A DNA stretch of 64,000 nucleotides from Deltaproteobacteria bacterium. Its GTDB lineage: Bacteria; Myxococcota; Myxococcia; Myxococcales; SZAS-1. A program made the translations under genes and the position numbers. Positions 39,758-52,217 of this stretch are shown piece by piece (position 1 is the stretch's first letter; each line of letters starts with the position of its first letter). The notes beneath the pieces are model-generated. The model was not told the DNA's origin, ran no database searches, and was given only the letters and a program-made list of their open reading frames with translations. The stretch is taken from assembly GCA_018266075.1 (NCBI GenBank), contig JAFEBB010000011.1, positions 93,728 to 157,727 on the forward strand, given 5' to 3'.

Positions 39758-40333
39758 GTAGTGCCGCTTCTTCTTCGGCCTCTTCATCAAGGTTGCGGGC
39801 AGCTTGAAGCCCTCGAACCTGAGCTGCGAGTGCGTGCCGTCAATCGCATCCAGCTCCACGGCGTCGCCCGCGTCGTTGTACCGCGGGGGAACGCCGGGCA
39901 CCCCGTTGGCGCCCTGAAGCCAGTTGAAGTGGCTCACCTCGCGACGGACCGCGGTCCCGTCCTTCACCAGCTGCTTGGCGGTGGCAAAGCCCACCGGCCG
40001 TCCCTTCTCGAAGAGCCAGACCACGGTGCTGTCCGGCCAGTCCTCCGCTTGCTTTCCTGCGGCCGCCGGCAAGGTGGCCACCACGATCACCCGCGAGCCG
40101 TCCGGCGAGAGGAACTTCTTGTCGCTCTTCGCGCCGAAGCAGCTGTCGAGCTCCCAGGTCACGCTCTGGTCGGCGTCGTGGATCACCTGGAAGTGGCAGC
40201 CGGAGTCCTTGGCGACCTGCTTCATCAAGTACGTCGCCTGGGCGTTGGGCTCGCTCCACTCCACCTGGGCGCCGCTGGGCGTCTCGGGCAGCGCGCCCGC
40301 GAGCACCAGCGCCATGGCGAGTGAAGCGAGCAT
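39755..40333 (-). CDS. Exported protein of unknown function between atpD and atpC
   Basis: A 192-residue protein with a short signal peptide (SLAMALVLAGALPET). The mature part, from EWSEPNAQATYLMKQV to the basic end KRPKKKRHY, has two Cys (about 46 and 65) that could pair. No family recognised. It sits 21 bases after atpD and 37 before atpC, on the same strand, so it must be co-transcribed with the ATP synthase genes, yet it appears to be exported. Whether it touches the synthase is unknown. Confidence 0.6.
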   Translation of the reverse strand: MLASLAMALVLAGALPETPSGAQVEWSEPNAQATYLMKQVAKDSGCHFQVIHDADQSVTWELDSCFGAKSDKKFLSPDGSRVIVVATLPAAAGKQAEDWPDSTVVWLFEKGRPVGFATAKQLVKDGTAVRREVSHFNWLQGANGVPGVPPRYNDAGDAVELDAIDGTHSQLRFEGFKLPATLMKRPKKKRHY

Positions 40334-40354
40334 GCCGCCCTCCGCGCCGCTGGC

Positions 40355-44098
<3,744 letters not shown>

Positions 44099-44176
44099 TC
44101 AGCGGTGACGCCCTTCCCCAGAAGCCCAAGAAGGCATCCTCGAGCCCCGCGAGCCGAGTGGGCCAAGTGAACTCGA

Positions 44177-44215
44177 GTCGGCCGCAGGCCGCCGATCGGC
44201 GCCCGTGGGCGCAAC
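44177..44215 (-). repeat. Right arm of a 39-bp inverted repeat
   Basis: Reverse-complement partner of 43486-43524, with 3 mismatches in 39. It ends 26 bases before the stop of the universal stress gene on the minus strand, so it could also act as that gene's terminator hairpin. Confidence 0.75.
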
Positions 44216-44240
44216 TGGACATGTCGCTGGTGCGATTGGC

Positions 44241-44666
44241 TCAGCGCACGATCAACACCGGCACCGGGCTCACGTGCCCCAGGCGGTTGGCCACGCTGCC
44301 CAGGAACATGCGCGAGACGGCGTTCGCTCCCGTCGAGCCGACGACGACCATCTCGGCGCCGACCTCTTTGGCGACGTTGGCGAGCACCTCCGGCGGCGAG
44401 CCGTCGTCGATGAGGCGCTTCTGGACCTTCAACGTCGGCTTCTCCAGCTCGTTGACCAGGAGGTCGAGGATGGCCTCGCCGCGCACGCGATTGGCCTGGA
44501 GCAGCTCCTCGCCGAAGCCGATGGCGCCGGCGGGCATGGCCAGGCTGGGCACCGCGTGGACGAGGAGCAGGCTGGCGTCGAGCTTCACAGCCAGCTCCGC
44601 GGCATAGCGCGCGGCCTTCTTGGCGTGCTCCGAGCCGTCCACGCCGACGACGAGCGTTTTGCCCAT
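44241..44666 (-). CDS. Universal stress protein, ATP-binding type
   Basis: A 141-residue single-domain UspA-fold protein. VVGVDGSEHAKKA opens it, and the ATP motif G-x2-G-x9-G-(S/T) is exact: Gly110, Gly113, Gly123-Ser124 (VVVGSTGANAVSRMFLGS). The start at 44666 has GGAGGAGAAC just upstream, far better than the ATG at 44738. Cytoplasmic; role in stress survival, partner unknown. It is followed downstream by the pseudogene region and preceded by the PilZ gene, 75 bases away on the same strand. Confidence 0.92.
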   Translation of the reverse strand: MGKTLVVGVDGSEHAKKAARYAAELAVKLDASLLLVHAVPSLAMPAGAIGFGEELLQANRVRGEAILDLLVNELEKPTLKVQKRLIDDGSPPEVLANVAKEVGAEMVVVGSTGANAVSRMFLGSVANRLGHVSPVPVLIVR

Positions 44667-44741
44667 GTTCTCCTCCGCGCCACGAAGCGGCCAGGCGCCG
44701 CCCGCGGGCAGTGTGGTGCTCCCAAGGGCACCGTGCAAGCG

Positions 44742-45386
44742 TCAGGGGCGCGAAGCCGACTCGAGCTGGCGCTGCAGCCAGGCCTTGGCCTTGTCGCCGA
44801 GCTCGAGGAACTCCAGGCCGCAGCCGGGTTTGCCGTCGCGCCGGCCGATCCAGGCCACGCGAACGGGGACGACCTCGCGGGCGGTCCCCACGTCGATCGA
44901 GAGCGGCTGCAGCGAGCCCACCGGCGGCGGCTCGCTCGAGAGCTGGGCGAACGCGCCGCCCTGGGAGAGGTCGAGGAGCACGGCCTGCCGCGTGAGCCCG
45001 TCGCCCAGGGTGGCGGCGATGCGCGTGTTCCAGCGCGGGCTGGCGCGGCGGCCGAGCGCAGGGTCCACGCCGCGCGCATAGGACACGGCCGAGCCAAAGG
45101 CCGCCTGCTCATCGCCTACGATGCGGATGACGGCGCCCGTCCGTTGGCCGCGGAGCGCCTCTTCCACGACCTTGATGATCGTGCCCTTGAAGGTGAACTT
45201 CACCGACTCGCCGGCGAAGCCGAGGATGACGCGAACCTGCTCGTTGAGGTTGAACGTCGCGCCCGGCGCGGCCCAGTAGAGCCGGCACTCGGTGGCGTGC
45301 ACGGCCGCAGCCTGAAGGAAGGCCTTGCGGCTCGGAAAGACCGCCTCGATTTCGTCGACACCCACGGCCACCCGACGCGGCTCCAC
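44742..45386 (-). CDS. PilZ-domain protein, predicted c-di-GMP receptor
   Basis: A 214-residue cytoplasmic protein. The C-terminal PilZ domain has the ligand motifs R118-x3-R122 (PRWNTR) and D139-x-S-x2-G (DLSQGGAF), so it should bind c-di-GMP. The N-terminal 100 residues (AAPGATFNLNEQVRVILGF, FKGTIIKVVEEA) look like a second, degenerate PilZ-type barrel, as in other myxobacterial proteins of this kind. The start is set at GTG 45386, preceded by GGGGGAG at a 5-base spacing; an ATG 174 bases upstream would run into the divergent promoter. Divergent from the FAD enzyme gene. Confidence 0.82.
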   Translation of the reverse strand: MEPRRVAVGVDEIEAVFPSRKAFLQAAAVHATECRLYWAAPGATFNLNEQVRVILGFAGESVKFTFKGTIIKVVEEALRGQRTGAVIRIVGDEQAAFGSAVSYARGVDPALGRRASPRWNTRIAATLGDGLTRQAVLLDLSQGGAFAQLSSEPPPVGSLQPLSIDVGTAREVVPVRVAWIGRRDGKPGCGLEFLELGDKAKAWLQRQLESASRP

Positions 45387-45480
45387 GCGAACTCCCCCTT
45401 GCAACGAACGACTTTCTGGCAATACCAGACTCGACGCGGGGCCGTCACCTGCGCGCGAGGTCTCCGGAATGCCGGCGGCC

Positions 45481-45520
45481 CGACAATTTTCACCCGTTCT
45501 CACCCGGTCGAGCGACAATT
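45481..45520. promoter_or_regulatory. Direct repeats upstream of the FAD enzyme gene
   Basis: CGACAATT occurs at 45481-45488 and 45513-45520, 32 bases apart start to start (about three helical turns), and CACCCG occurs twice between them (45491-45496, 45501-45506). A small TCTGG-N5-CCAGA repeat lies further upstream (45415-45429). The block sits in the 160-bp divergent promoter region; it could be a tandem binding site for an activator. Confidence 0.35.
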
Positions 45521-45546
45521 CCCTCTCTCTCGGGGAGATCGGTTCC

Positions 45547-47601
45547 ATGGCAGAGCGCAAGAAGGTGGCTGTCCTCGGCGGCGGCGTGGGCTCGCTCTCG
45601 GCGGTCTACGCGCTGACCCACGATCCGAAGTGGAAGGACAAGCTGGACATCACCGTCTACTCGCTGGGCTGGCGCCTCGGCGGCAAGGGCGCCACCGGTC
45701 GCGACGCGGCGAACGGCCAGCGCGTCCTCGAGCACGGCCTGCACCTCTGGTTCGGCTTCTACGAGAACGCGTTCTCCATGATGCGCGACGTCTACAAGGA
45801 GCTCGACCGGCCCAAGGGCTCGCCCATCGCCACGTGGGAAGAGGCGTTCCTGCCCCACAACCAGTACTCGATGGAGCAGCACTTCAAGAATGAGTGGGTG
45901 GCCTGGAACATCTGGCTGCCGCACAACCTGCAGACGCCCGGCGATGGCACGCCCTTCCCTTCGATCTGGGACTACGTCATCGAGGTCATCGAGATCCTCG
46001 CCAAGATCTTCGAGAACGGCGCCGGCGCCATCGCGGGGATCATCGCCGGCGTGGAGGCGGTGGGGATTCGCGCGGCGATTGGCGAGGCGCGCAAGCTCGC
46101 GGCGCTGGCCAAGCCGCTGGGCGGCATCAAGCTGGGCACCAAGGATCACCCGCTGCTCGTGGACGCGCTGCGCCTGGCGCGAAAGCTCTCGGAGTCGCAC
46201 TTCGCGCCGCACGTGGCCAACGAGCTCGAGGCCTACCGCGCGTGGATCGCCTTCGACGCCATCGCCACCGCGCTCATCGGCTTCCTCGCCGACGACCTGC
46301 TGCTCAAGGGCCCCGACGCCATCAACAACGAGAACTTCAACGCCTGGATGGCGCGCCACGGCTGCTCGAAGCTGACGCTCGACTCGTGCCTCATCCAGAC
46401 CGCGTACGACTCCTCGTTCGCGCTCGTGGGCGGCAACCGCCCGGACATGGAGGCCGGAACGATCCTCCGCGGCGCGGTGCGGATGTTCCTCATGTTCAAG
46501 GGCTCGGTGTCGTGGCGCTTCGCCGCGGGCACGGGCGACTCGGTGTTCGCGCCTGCGTACCTGGCGCTCAAGAAGCGCGGCGTGAACTTCAAGTTCTTCC
46601 ACGAGGTGACCGGCATCGTGACGCCGCCGACCGGGCCGATGGAGGTCACCGAGATCCAGCTCAATGAGCAGGCGCACCTCACGGGCGCCGACTACGACCC
46701 GCTCATCGACGTGAACGGCCTCCCCTGCTGGCCCAGCGAGCCGCGCTATGAGCAGCTCGTGGAGGGCGACGAGCTCAAGAAGCAGGGCATCGACCTGGAG
46801 TCGTACTGGACGCCGTGGAAGGGCGGCACGCCCAAGACGCTCAAGAAGGGGCAGGACTTCGACATCGTCATCAGCGGCATGTCGCTCGAGCCTCTGCGCA
46901 TGATGGGCAAGGCTCTCGCTGCGCGGCACGCGCCGCTCCAGGCGATGTTCGCGGCCCTCGAGACCACGCGCACCCAGGCCTTCCAGCTCTGGATGCAGCC
47001 CAAGCTCGCCGACCTCGGCTGGCGCGACGGCAGCGTGCTGCTCTCGTGCTTCGGCGAGCCGCTCGATACCTGGGCGGATCTCTCGCTGGTGCTGCCCTCG
47101 GAGGATTGGCCGGTGGGCGCGGTGCCGCAGACGCTCGGCTACTTCTGCGGCGCGATGACCGAAGGCCCGAACGATCTGCCGCCGCGCACCGAGCACGACT
47201 TCCCGGCCAAGCAGGACGCGCTCGCCAAGCAGGACGCGCTCGACTTCATCAACCAGAAGCTGCGCTGGCTCTGGCCGGCGGCGTTCGCGGGCCACGACTT
47301 CAAGTGGGATCTGCTCGTGGACCTCGCCAAGCAGCACGGCGCGGCGCGCTTCGACTCGCAGTTCTGGCGCGCAAACATCGACCCGAGCGAGCGCTACGTG
47401 CTCTCGGTGACGGGCTCGAGCAAGACGCGCGTCCGCGCCGACCAGACCGGCTTCACCAACCTCTTCTTCGCAGGCGACTACACCAACAACGGCATCAACG
47501 CGGGCTGCATGGAGGCCGCGGTCATCTCCGGCTTCCAGATCTCGCGCGCGCTCACCGGTTGGCCCGAACAGATTCCCGGCGAGAGCGGCGGGTTCGTCTA
47601 G
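45547..47601 (+). CDS. FAD-dependent amine-oxidase/phytoene-desaturase-like enzyme
   Basis: A 684-residue cytoplasmic flavoprotein. The N-terminal FAD-binding fold is clear (KKVAVLGGGVGSLSAVYAL, then GWRLGGKGATGRD), and the C-terminal FAD motif is NLFFAGDYTNNGINAGCMEAA with 20-residue limit respected here by parts. The long middle contains an aromatic- and Ala-rich helical insertion (about 135-260) that is not typical of phytoene desaturases. Substrate unknown; pigments, polyamines and squalene-type lipids are all possible. GGGGAG precedes ATG 45547. The DUF2378 protein gene follows 17 bases later, an arrangement suggesting joint function. Confidence 0.8.
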   Translation: MAERKKVAVLGGGVGSLSAVYALTHDPKWKDKLDITVYSLGWRLGGKGATGRDAANGQRVLEHGLHLWFGFYENAFSMMRDVYKELDRPKGSPIATWEEAFLPHNQYSMEQHFKNEWVAWNIWLPHNLQTPGDGTPFPSIWDYVIEVIEILAKIFENGAGAIAGIIAGVEAVGIRAAIGEARKLAALAKPLGGIKLGTKDHPLLVDALRLARKLSESHFAPHVANELEAYRAWIAFDAIATALIGFLADDLLLKGPDAINNENFNAWMARHGCSKLTLDSCLIQTAYDSSFALVGGNRPDMEAGTILRGAVRMFLMFKGSVSWRFAAGTGDSVFAPAYLALKKRGVNFKFFHEVTGIVTPPTGPMEVTEIQLNEQAHLTGADYDPLIDVNGLPCWPSEPRYEQLVEGDELKKQGIDLESYWTPWKGGTPKTLKKGQDFDIVISGMSLEPLRMMGKALAARHAPLQAMFAALETTRTQAFQLWMQPKLADLGWRDGSVLLSCFGEPLDTWADLSLVLPSEDWPVGAVPQTLGYFCGAMTEGPNDLPPRTEHDFPAKQDALAKQDALDFINQKLRWLWPAAFAGHDFKWDLLVDLAKQHGAARFDSQFWRANIDPSERYVLSVTGSSKTRVRADQTGFTNLFFAGDYTNNGINAGCMEAAVISGFQISRALTGWPEQIPGESGGFV

Positions 47602-47618
47602 GCGCGGAGCAAATCACC

Positions 47619-48185
47619 ATGGAGTCGCAAGCTCGGGTCGAACCCGCGAATCAGGTCATCTTCGACAACACCATCGATGGCCTCTTCCGTGCGCTGCGGC
47701 CGTTCGTCACCCCCACGGGCAAGGCGAAGATCCGCGCGCTCGGCCTGGACATGGACGGCAAGCTGAACCCGGCCTACCCGGCGCACGTCTGGGCGAGCGC
47801 GGTGAAGATCTTCGCCGCCGACGCGTACCCGGGGCTGGCGCCGTTCGAGGGGCAGCGGCGCGTGGCCGAGCGGACCGTGGACGCCTTCGCCGAGGGCGTG
47901 ATCGGCACGGCGATGTTCACGCTGCTGCGACTCGTGGGCCCGGACCGGACCATCGGGCGCATGACGCGGAACTTGAGAACCGGCTCGAACTACGTGGAGA
48001 CGAAAGCCACGCAGCTCGAGCCTCATAAGTATGAAATCTGGATCAACGACGTGACCGACTTGCCCGGCTTCTATTTGGGACTGCTCGAGCGCGGCTTGCA
48101 CCTGGTGGGCGCGAAGGAATTGAAGATCGAGCTCGCGAATCAGACCGGGCCGTCGTGCACCTATCGCGTGGGCTGGAAGGGCTGA
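47619..48185 (+). CDS. DUF2378 (TIGR02265)-type protein
   Basis: A 188-residue cytoplasmic protein of a family expanded in myxobacteria and of unknown function. The family pattern is seen as AERTVDAFAEGVIGTAMF, then RLVGPDRTIGRM, RNLRTGSNYVET and the ending of three strands around YKYEIW-like DVTDLPGFYLG. The start is ATG 47619 with CGGAG upstream. It is translated with the FAD enzyme before it. The gene contains an AT-rich stretch (48025-48045) encoding PHKYEI. The fold may be a lipid- or ligand-binding heme-NO-like sandwich; that is a guess. Confidence 0.7.
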   Translation: MESQARVEPANQVIFDNTIDGLFRALRPFVTPTGKAKIRALGLDMDGKLNPAYPAHVWASAVKIFAADAYPGLAPFEGQRRVAERTVDAFAEGVIGTAMFTLLRLVGPDRTIGRMTRNLRTGSNYVETKATQLEPHKYEIWINDVTDLPGFYLGLLERGLHLVGAKELKIELANQTGPSCTYRVGWKG

Positions 48186-48239
48186 CGGATGTCCGTCGCT
48201 CCACTAGGATTTCGGCACCGTGCCACCGGGGGAATCCGC

Positions 48240-49019
48240 ATGAACCGCCTGCTGCTCTTCGCGCTGCTCCTGGTGCCCAACCTGGCGCACGCCGAGAATC
48301 CGAAGGAGCTCGTCGGCCACTACGTGATGGACTTCCCCGGCGGCAGCGACGCGCTCGAGCTTCGCCCCGACGGCACTGCGTACATGGGCGCGAACGAGAC
48401 GCACTGGTCGGCCAAGGGCGGAAAGCTCACCATCGGCAAGGACGAGCTGCCGTACACGCTCGCGGGCAAGACGCTCACGCTCACCATGGCCGGCGCGCAG
48501 GTGCCCTTCAAGCGCATCGGCGATCCGGGAACCGGCAAGCCCACCGCCGCCAAGACCTCGGCCACCGAGCTCCCGCCCGGCGTCACGGAGCAGGAAGCGA
48601 TGAAGCAGGCCAACGCGTGGCTGGCAGCGCAGAACCAGGCTGCGGGCGGAAAGAAGGGCAAGGGCGCGCCCAAAGAAGCTGCGAGCAGCAGCGGGCAGGA
48701 TCAACAGGTCCGCGTGCTCCTCACGTCGACCGCGTGGTGCTCGGCGACAGACGGCCAGTTCAGCGCCGACGCGAGCGCGCTCAAGGTGACGTTCCACCCG
48801 GACGGCACGCTCGCCGCGCAGGGCGGCGGCGAAACCGAGAGCGCGGCCTGGACCAGCGCGTCGAGCAAGGGCGCGCACTGGAAGCTCGAGAAGATGAAGG
48901 TGCTCGTCGATCGCGGCGACGGCGCGGGCTTCAAGCAGGTGGGCACGATGGGCGAGCAGGACGCGAGCGGCTTCCCCATCATGCGCGCGCAGGGCCAGGC
49001 GTTCTCGATGTGCCGGTGA
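48240..49019 (+). CDS. Exported two-domain protein of unknown function
   Basis: A 259-residue protein with a Sec signal peptide (RLLLFALLLVPNLAHAEN). The start at 48240 has GGGGGAATCCGC upstream. Two similar beta-strand domains are joined by an Ala/Gly/Lys linker (about 130-160): each contains a Gly-rich LELRPDGTAY or VTFHPDGTLAA strand followed by HW(S/K)..GGKLTI-like residues, resembling the DUF-type lipocalin-like domains that score a 'no-effect threshold' of an expected substrate. Function not predictable. It is followed 14 bases later by the SnoaL-like gene. Confidence 0.6.
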   Translation: MNRLLLFALLLVPNLAHAENPKELVGHYVMDFPGGSDALELRPDGTAYMGANETHWSAKGGKLTIGKDELPYTLAGKTLTLTMAGAQVPFKRIGDPGTGKPTAAKTSATELPPGVTEQEAMKQANAWLAAQNQAAGGKKGKGAPKEAASSSGQDQQVRVLLTSTAWCSATDGQFSADASALKVTFHPDGTLAAQGGGETESAAWTSASSKGAHWKLEKMKVLVDRGDGAGFKQVGTMGEQDASGFPIMRAQGQAFSMCR

Positions 49020-49033
49020 GCCAGAACACGGCC

Positions 49034-49417
49034 ATGGACCCTTCACAACTCACGAACTTCTGTGACCGCTGGCTCGCCGCCTGGAGCGGAAACCGGCCCG
49101 ATGAGTTGATTACTTTTTATTGTACAGATGCGCTCTATCGAGATCCCGCGCGGCCGCATGGACTGCGCGGTGACGAGATCCTTCCCTACTTTCGAAGGCT
49201 GCTCGCCCGGAATCCGGAATGGGAGTGGCGCCGAGCGGAGCTGTGGCCGATTGAGAACGGCTTCATGCTGAAGTGGAAGGCGAAGATCCCGGTCGGCGTG
49301 CAGATTGTCGAAGAGCAAGGGCTCGACATCGTCGTGTTTCGCGACGGGAAGATCGCGCGCAACGAGGTCTTCTTCGATCGTGCGCAGCTCGTGGCGGCAG
49401 CGACGGCGGGCGGCTAG
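49034..49417 (+). CDS. SnoaL-like (NTF2-fold) protein
   Basis: A 127-residue cytoplasmic protein of the NTF2/SnoaL-like fold: FCDRWLAAWSGNRPDELITFYCTDALYRDPA (in pieces), then GLRGDEILPYFRRLLARNP, FMLKWKAKIPVG and GKIARNEVFFD. Members bind small molecules or act as isomerases or ketosteroid-type enzymes; catalytic residues are not identifiable here. The codons for ELITFYCTDALY (49105-49140) are strikingly AT-rich. It is 5 bases upstream of the broken RND-like lipoprotein gene. Confidence 0.75.
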   Translation: MDPSQLTNFCDRWLAAWSGNRPDELITFYCTDALYRDPARPHGLRGDEILPYFRRLLARNPEWEWRRAELWPIENGFMLKWKAKIPVGVQIVEEQGLDIVVFRDGKIARNEVFFDRAQLVAAATAGG

Positions 49418-49422
49418 CCGTC

Positions 49423-50523
49423 ATGAGCGTCGGCACGCGACTCCCGGCGCTCGGGCTCCTGCTCGCCGCGGGCTGCAAGCGCGCGCCGGTCGATGTCGAA
49501 GTGCAAATCGCCTGGGAGGCCGCGACGCCGCTCGACGTCGAGCGCTACGTGGCCGTTCCCGTCGAGCACACACTGAACGGCCTGCCCGATTGAAGAGCGT
49601 GGGCTCGGTCTCGCGGCGCGGCGGTGCGCAGCTTCGCGTCGAGTTCCAGCCTGGCATCGACCGCTCCATGCGGTCACGAGCGTGGGCGAAGTGGTGCGCA
49701 ATGCCGAGCTGCCAGAGAACGTCTTCGTCGACGCTCGACTCACTCCGGCTGGGAAGCTCGTCTTCGCCGTGAGCGGGCCGCTTCCCGCGACAGAGATGCG
49801 CGAGCTCGTCGAGTCCGTGGTGCGACTGAAGCTGCTCCAGGTTCCCGGCGTGATGGACGTGGAGCTCTGCGGCGGCTTCGAGCCGCGGGTGCGAATCAAC
49901 GTGGACTCGCAGCGCGCGGCGGCTTTGAACATCACGATTCCCGATATCGAGCAGGCGATCGCCGCCGCCGCGACGCCGAGCGCGGGACAGCCTGTGCGCA
50001 ACATCGGCGCAAGCGGGGGACCGGAAGTCTTCCGCGACCTCGTCATCGCGACGCGGAACGGCGCGCCGATTCGCGTGAGCGAGCTGGCGCAAGTGATCGA
50101 CGATGGCGCGCCCACCGGCTGCGAAGCGCACACCGCGACGGGGCGCGCGATCGCGATGTACGCGCTGCTGCGGCCTGATTACACAAAAGGAACTGTTGAA
50201 TCGAAGCTCGCCGAGGTGGGCGCGCTGTTGCCGCCTGGCGTTCATGTGGACGCGCTCCCGAGTGCGCCCATGCTGCGTTTTCGCGCGCCGGCCGAGCTGA
50301 GTACACAGGCCATGAGCGCGCTGGCACACAAGCTCGTCGAGGCCTCGCAGAAGAGGGGCGTCGATGCATGGGTCGAGGCCGGAGATGAAGCGCCAGGCGG
50401 CGACCTTCACGAGCTGAGATCTTCCGGCAGGACAACCAGCGCGCAGTCATCGTGCACGTGCTCGGCGAGCTGCCGGATGTGAAGACGCTCAAGTTGCCGC
50501 CGGGCGTCCGCGTGACTCTCTAA
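49423..50523 (+). pseudogene. Frameshifted RND-porter-like lipoprotein without membrane segments
   Basis: One gene split over three frames. Piece one (49423 on) has a lipoprotein signal (lipobox LLAAGC) and EVQIAWEAATPLDVERYVAVPVEHTLNGLP; piece two GLKSVGSVSRRGGAQLRVEF; piece three runs from VTSVGEVVRNAEL to DLHEL; piece four EIFRQDNQRAVIVHVLGE to TAA at 50523. The pieces follow the porter domain of CzcA/CusA-type RND pumps (VERYVTIPIE...GLPGVKS, LLQVPGVMDVELCGGFEPRVRINVD), but the twelve membrane helices are absent. Adding one G near 49587, 49670 and 50413 restores a single frame of 367 residues. Whether these are true mutations or assembly errors cannot be told here. Confidence 0.75.
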
Positions 50524-51554
50524 GGCCGCTGGTACTGCACGAGCGTGGGGTAGTGATCGCTCGTGGTGTCCCCGTAGTTCACAATGTTCGGGTGAATGAT
50601 CTGGGCCGAATTGTTGATTACGAAGTTGAAGAGCTGCTTGTTGACGAGGTGGTGATCGATCGGGTGTCCCTGGAAGGTGTCCAGCGTGGACTCGTTCGCG
50701 GTCGAGAACGGCATTGTCGTGAAGACGTAGTCGGCCGTGTCGGCAACCAGGGCTGAGAACGGGCTCGGCTCGCCGCTCGTGATCGACGAATCGAGATCGT
50801 CGTTCCAATCGCCGATGACCATCACCGCATCGTTCGCGTGCACCTGCTCGAGATATGTCTTGAGGTCTGCGCTCTCCTGCACGCGCTCGTTGTAGCTCGC
50901 GGTGTCGACGCCGGACTTCAGGTGCACCACGATCACGTAGAGGATGGTGCCGTCGGCGAGCTGGAGCTTGATCTCCAGCGGATCGCGCGTGGCGAAGGTG
51001 CTGCCCCAGGATGGGTCGAGGTCGGTGCGGTACACGAGCTGGCCCGAGACGTACGTCGCCACATCGGTCCGCCAGATGAGCGCGGTCTTCTGCCCCCAGC
51101 TGCCTCCGTAGTTCGCATACGCGTTCCCGAGGCTCGGGTCGTTGGCCACGATGCTCTGGAAGGTCGCGCCGGTCTGCGACTCCAGATTCGCGGGCACCTG
51201 CGCGAACACGCCTTCGTCGCAGACCTCTTCGAAGGCCATGATGTCCGGCGCCACCTGCTGGATGCCCGCGGTGACGTTCGTGGCCTGAAGCGCGTCGTCG
51301 GTCGGGCCCGCATCGGGCATGGCGAAGAACTCGATGTTCCACTCCGCCACGCGCAGCGCTCCGCCCGCGCCACTGGTCGAGCCCGAGCTGCCGCCGGAAC
51401 CGCCGGTCGAGCCGCTCCCGCTGCTCGCGCCCGAGCCGCCGCTGGAGCTGGCGTTGGTCGTCGTGGGCGCGGCCTTGTCGGGGAGACAGCCCGTCGCGCA
51501 CGTGCACACGACGAGCGCAGCGAGGAGGGATGGAGCCGCGAACGATTGAGCCAC
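50520..51554 (-). CDS. Endonuclease/exonuclease/phosphatase-family lipoprotein
   Basis: A 344-residue predicted lipoprotein (lipobox CATGC) with a Ser/Gly linker (about 30-75) and then an EEP fold with all key residues: Asn and Glu in AEWNIEFF, His in VIVVHLKSG, Asp-x-Asn in VIGDWNDD, and Asp-His in TSDHYPT. EEP enzymes cleave phosphodiester bonds in nucleic acids, phosphoinositides or sphingomyelin with Mg; outside the cell an extracellular nuclease or lipid phosphatase role is plausible. The GTG start at 51554 has AGGAG upstream. The stop shares a CTAA with the end of the convergent RND-like pseudogene. Confidence 0.85.
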   Translation of the reverse strand: MAQSFAAPSLLAALVVCTCATGCLPDKAAPTTTNASSSGGSGASSGSGSTGGSGGSSGSTSGAGGALRVAEWNIEFFAMPDAGPTDDALQATNVTAGIQQVAPDIMAFEEVCDEGVFAQVPANLESQTGATFQSIVANDPSLGNAYANYGGSWGQKTALIWRTDVATYVSGQLVYRTDLDPSWGSTFATRDPLEIKLQLADGTILYVIVVHLKSGVDTASYNERVQESADLKTYLEQVHANDAVMVIGDWNDDLDSSITSGEPSPFSALVADTADYVFTTMPFSTANESTLDTFQGHPIDHHLVNKQLFNFVINNSAQIIHPNIVNYGDTTSDHYPTLVQYQRP

Positions 51555-51615
51555 GCTGTCTCCTGCGCCCTGCCCTACCCGATGCGATTGCTGCGCGAGC
51601 ACGTACGCGCCGACC

Positions 51616-52065
51616 TCAGTGGTGCGCGAGGTTGCTCTCGATCTCCGCGAAGAGCGTGTCGTACGTGCGCTTCATGTAGTCGGCGTTCATCTTGTCGAGC
51701 GAGAGCGCTTGCCCTCCCTCGTATCCGCGCGGCCGCGCGCGCACGATCGAGCCACGGGCGCCCGGCGAAACGTCGATGTCCCAGGCCAGCGAGCTCTCCG
51801 TGGCGGAAGCGACCGTCGACGAGCCGTGCGCGTGGACGACGAGGATCTTGGGCGCGGTCTTGATGCGGCCCGAGCCCGGCTCGGTCACCGCGGTCTCGTA
51901 GCCCAGGCTCTTCAGCGCCGCGAGGCTCGCGTGGTACGCCTGCGACTTGCTCGCGTGCGGATAGGCCCGTGTGCCGTACTGGTCTACGTCCTGCTGCGTG
52001 AGCGGCGTGAAGCAAGCCGCGAGCATCAGCGGCGCGACGATGAGAGCGAGGCGGGCGCGAAGCAT
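51616..52065 (-). CDS. Small predicted lipoprotein of unknown function
   Basis: A 149-residue protein with lipobox LMLAAC (Cys18). The mature part begins FTPLTQQDVDQYGTRAYP and has a conserved-looking core SLAALKSLGYETAVTE followed by several basic residues; a possible double-stranded BON/DUF-type small sandwich. No family recognised. It shares the 152-bp upstream region with the ExbD-like pseudogene on the plus strand. Confidence 0.6.
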   Translation of the reverse strand: MLRARLALIVAPLMLAACFTPLTQQDVDQYGTRAYPHASKSQAYHASLAALKSLGYETAVTEPGSGRIKTAPKILVVHAHGSSTVASATESSLAWDIDVSPGARGSIVRARPRGYEGGQALSLDKMNADYMKRTYDTLFAEIESNLAHH

Positions 52066-52217
52066 CGGCGCGCTCTACCGCTGTGGCCGCGGGCAGGCAA
52101 CCACGAGCGCGATGGCGATGCGAGCAGGCGCGCCACGCGCGAGTGGGCCGTGGCCCGGCGCGGACGTCAGCTCGACGCGGCCGAGGCAGCGTGGAACCCG
52201 TTGTACAGTTCGAAGTC

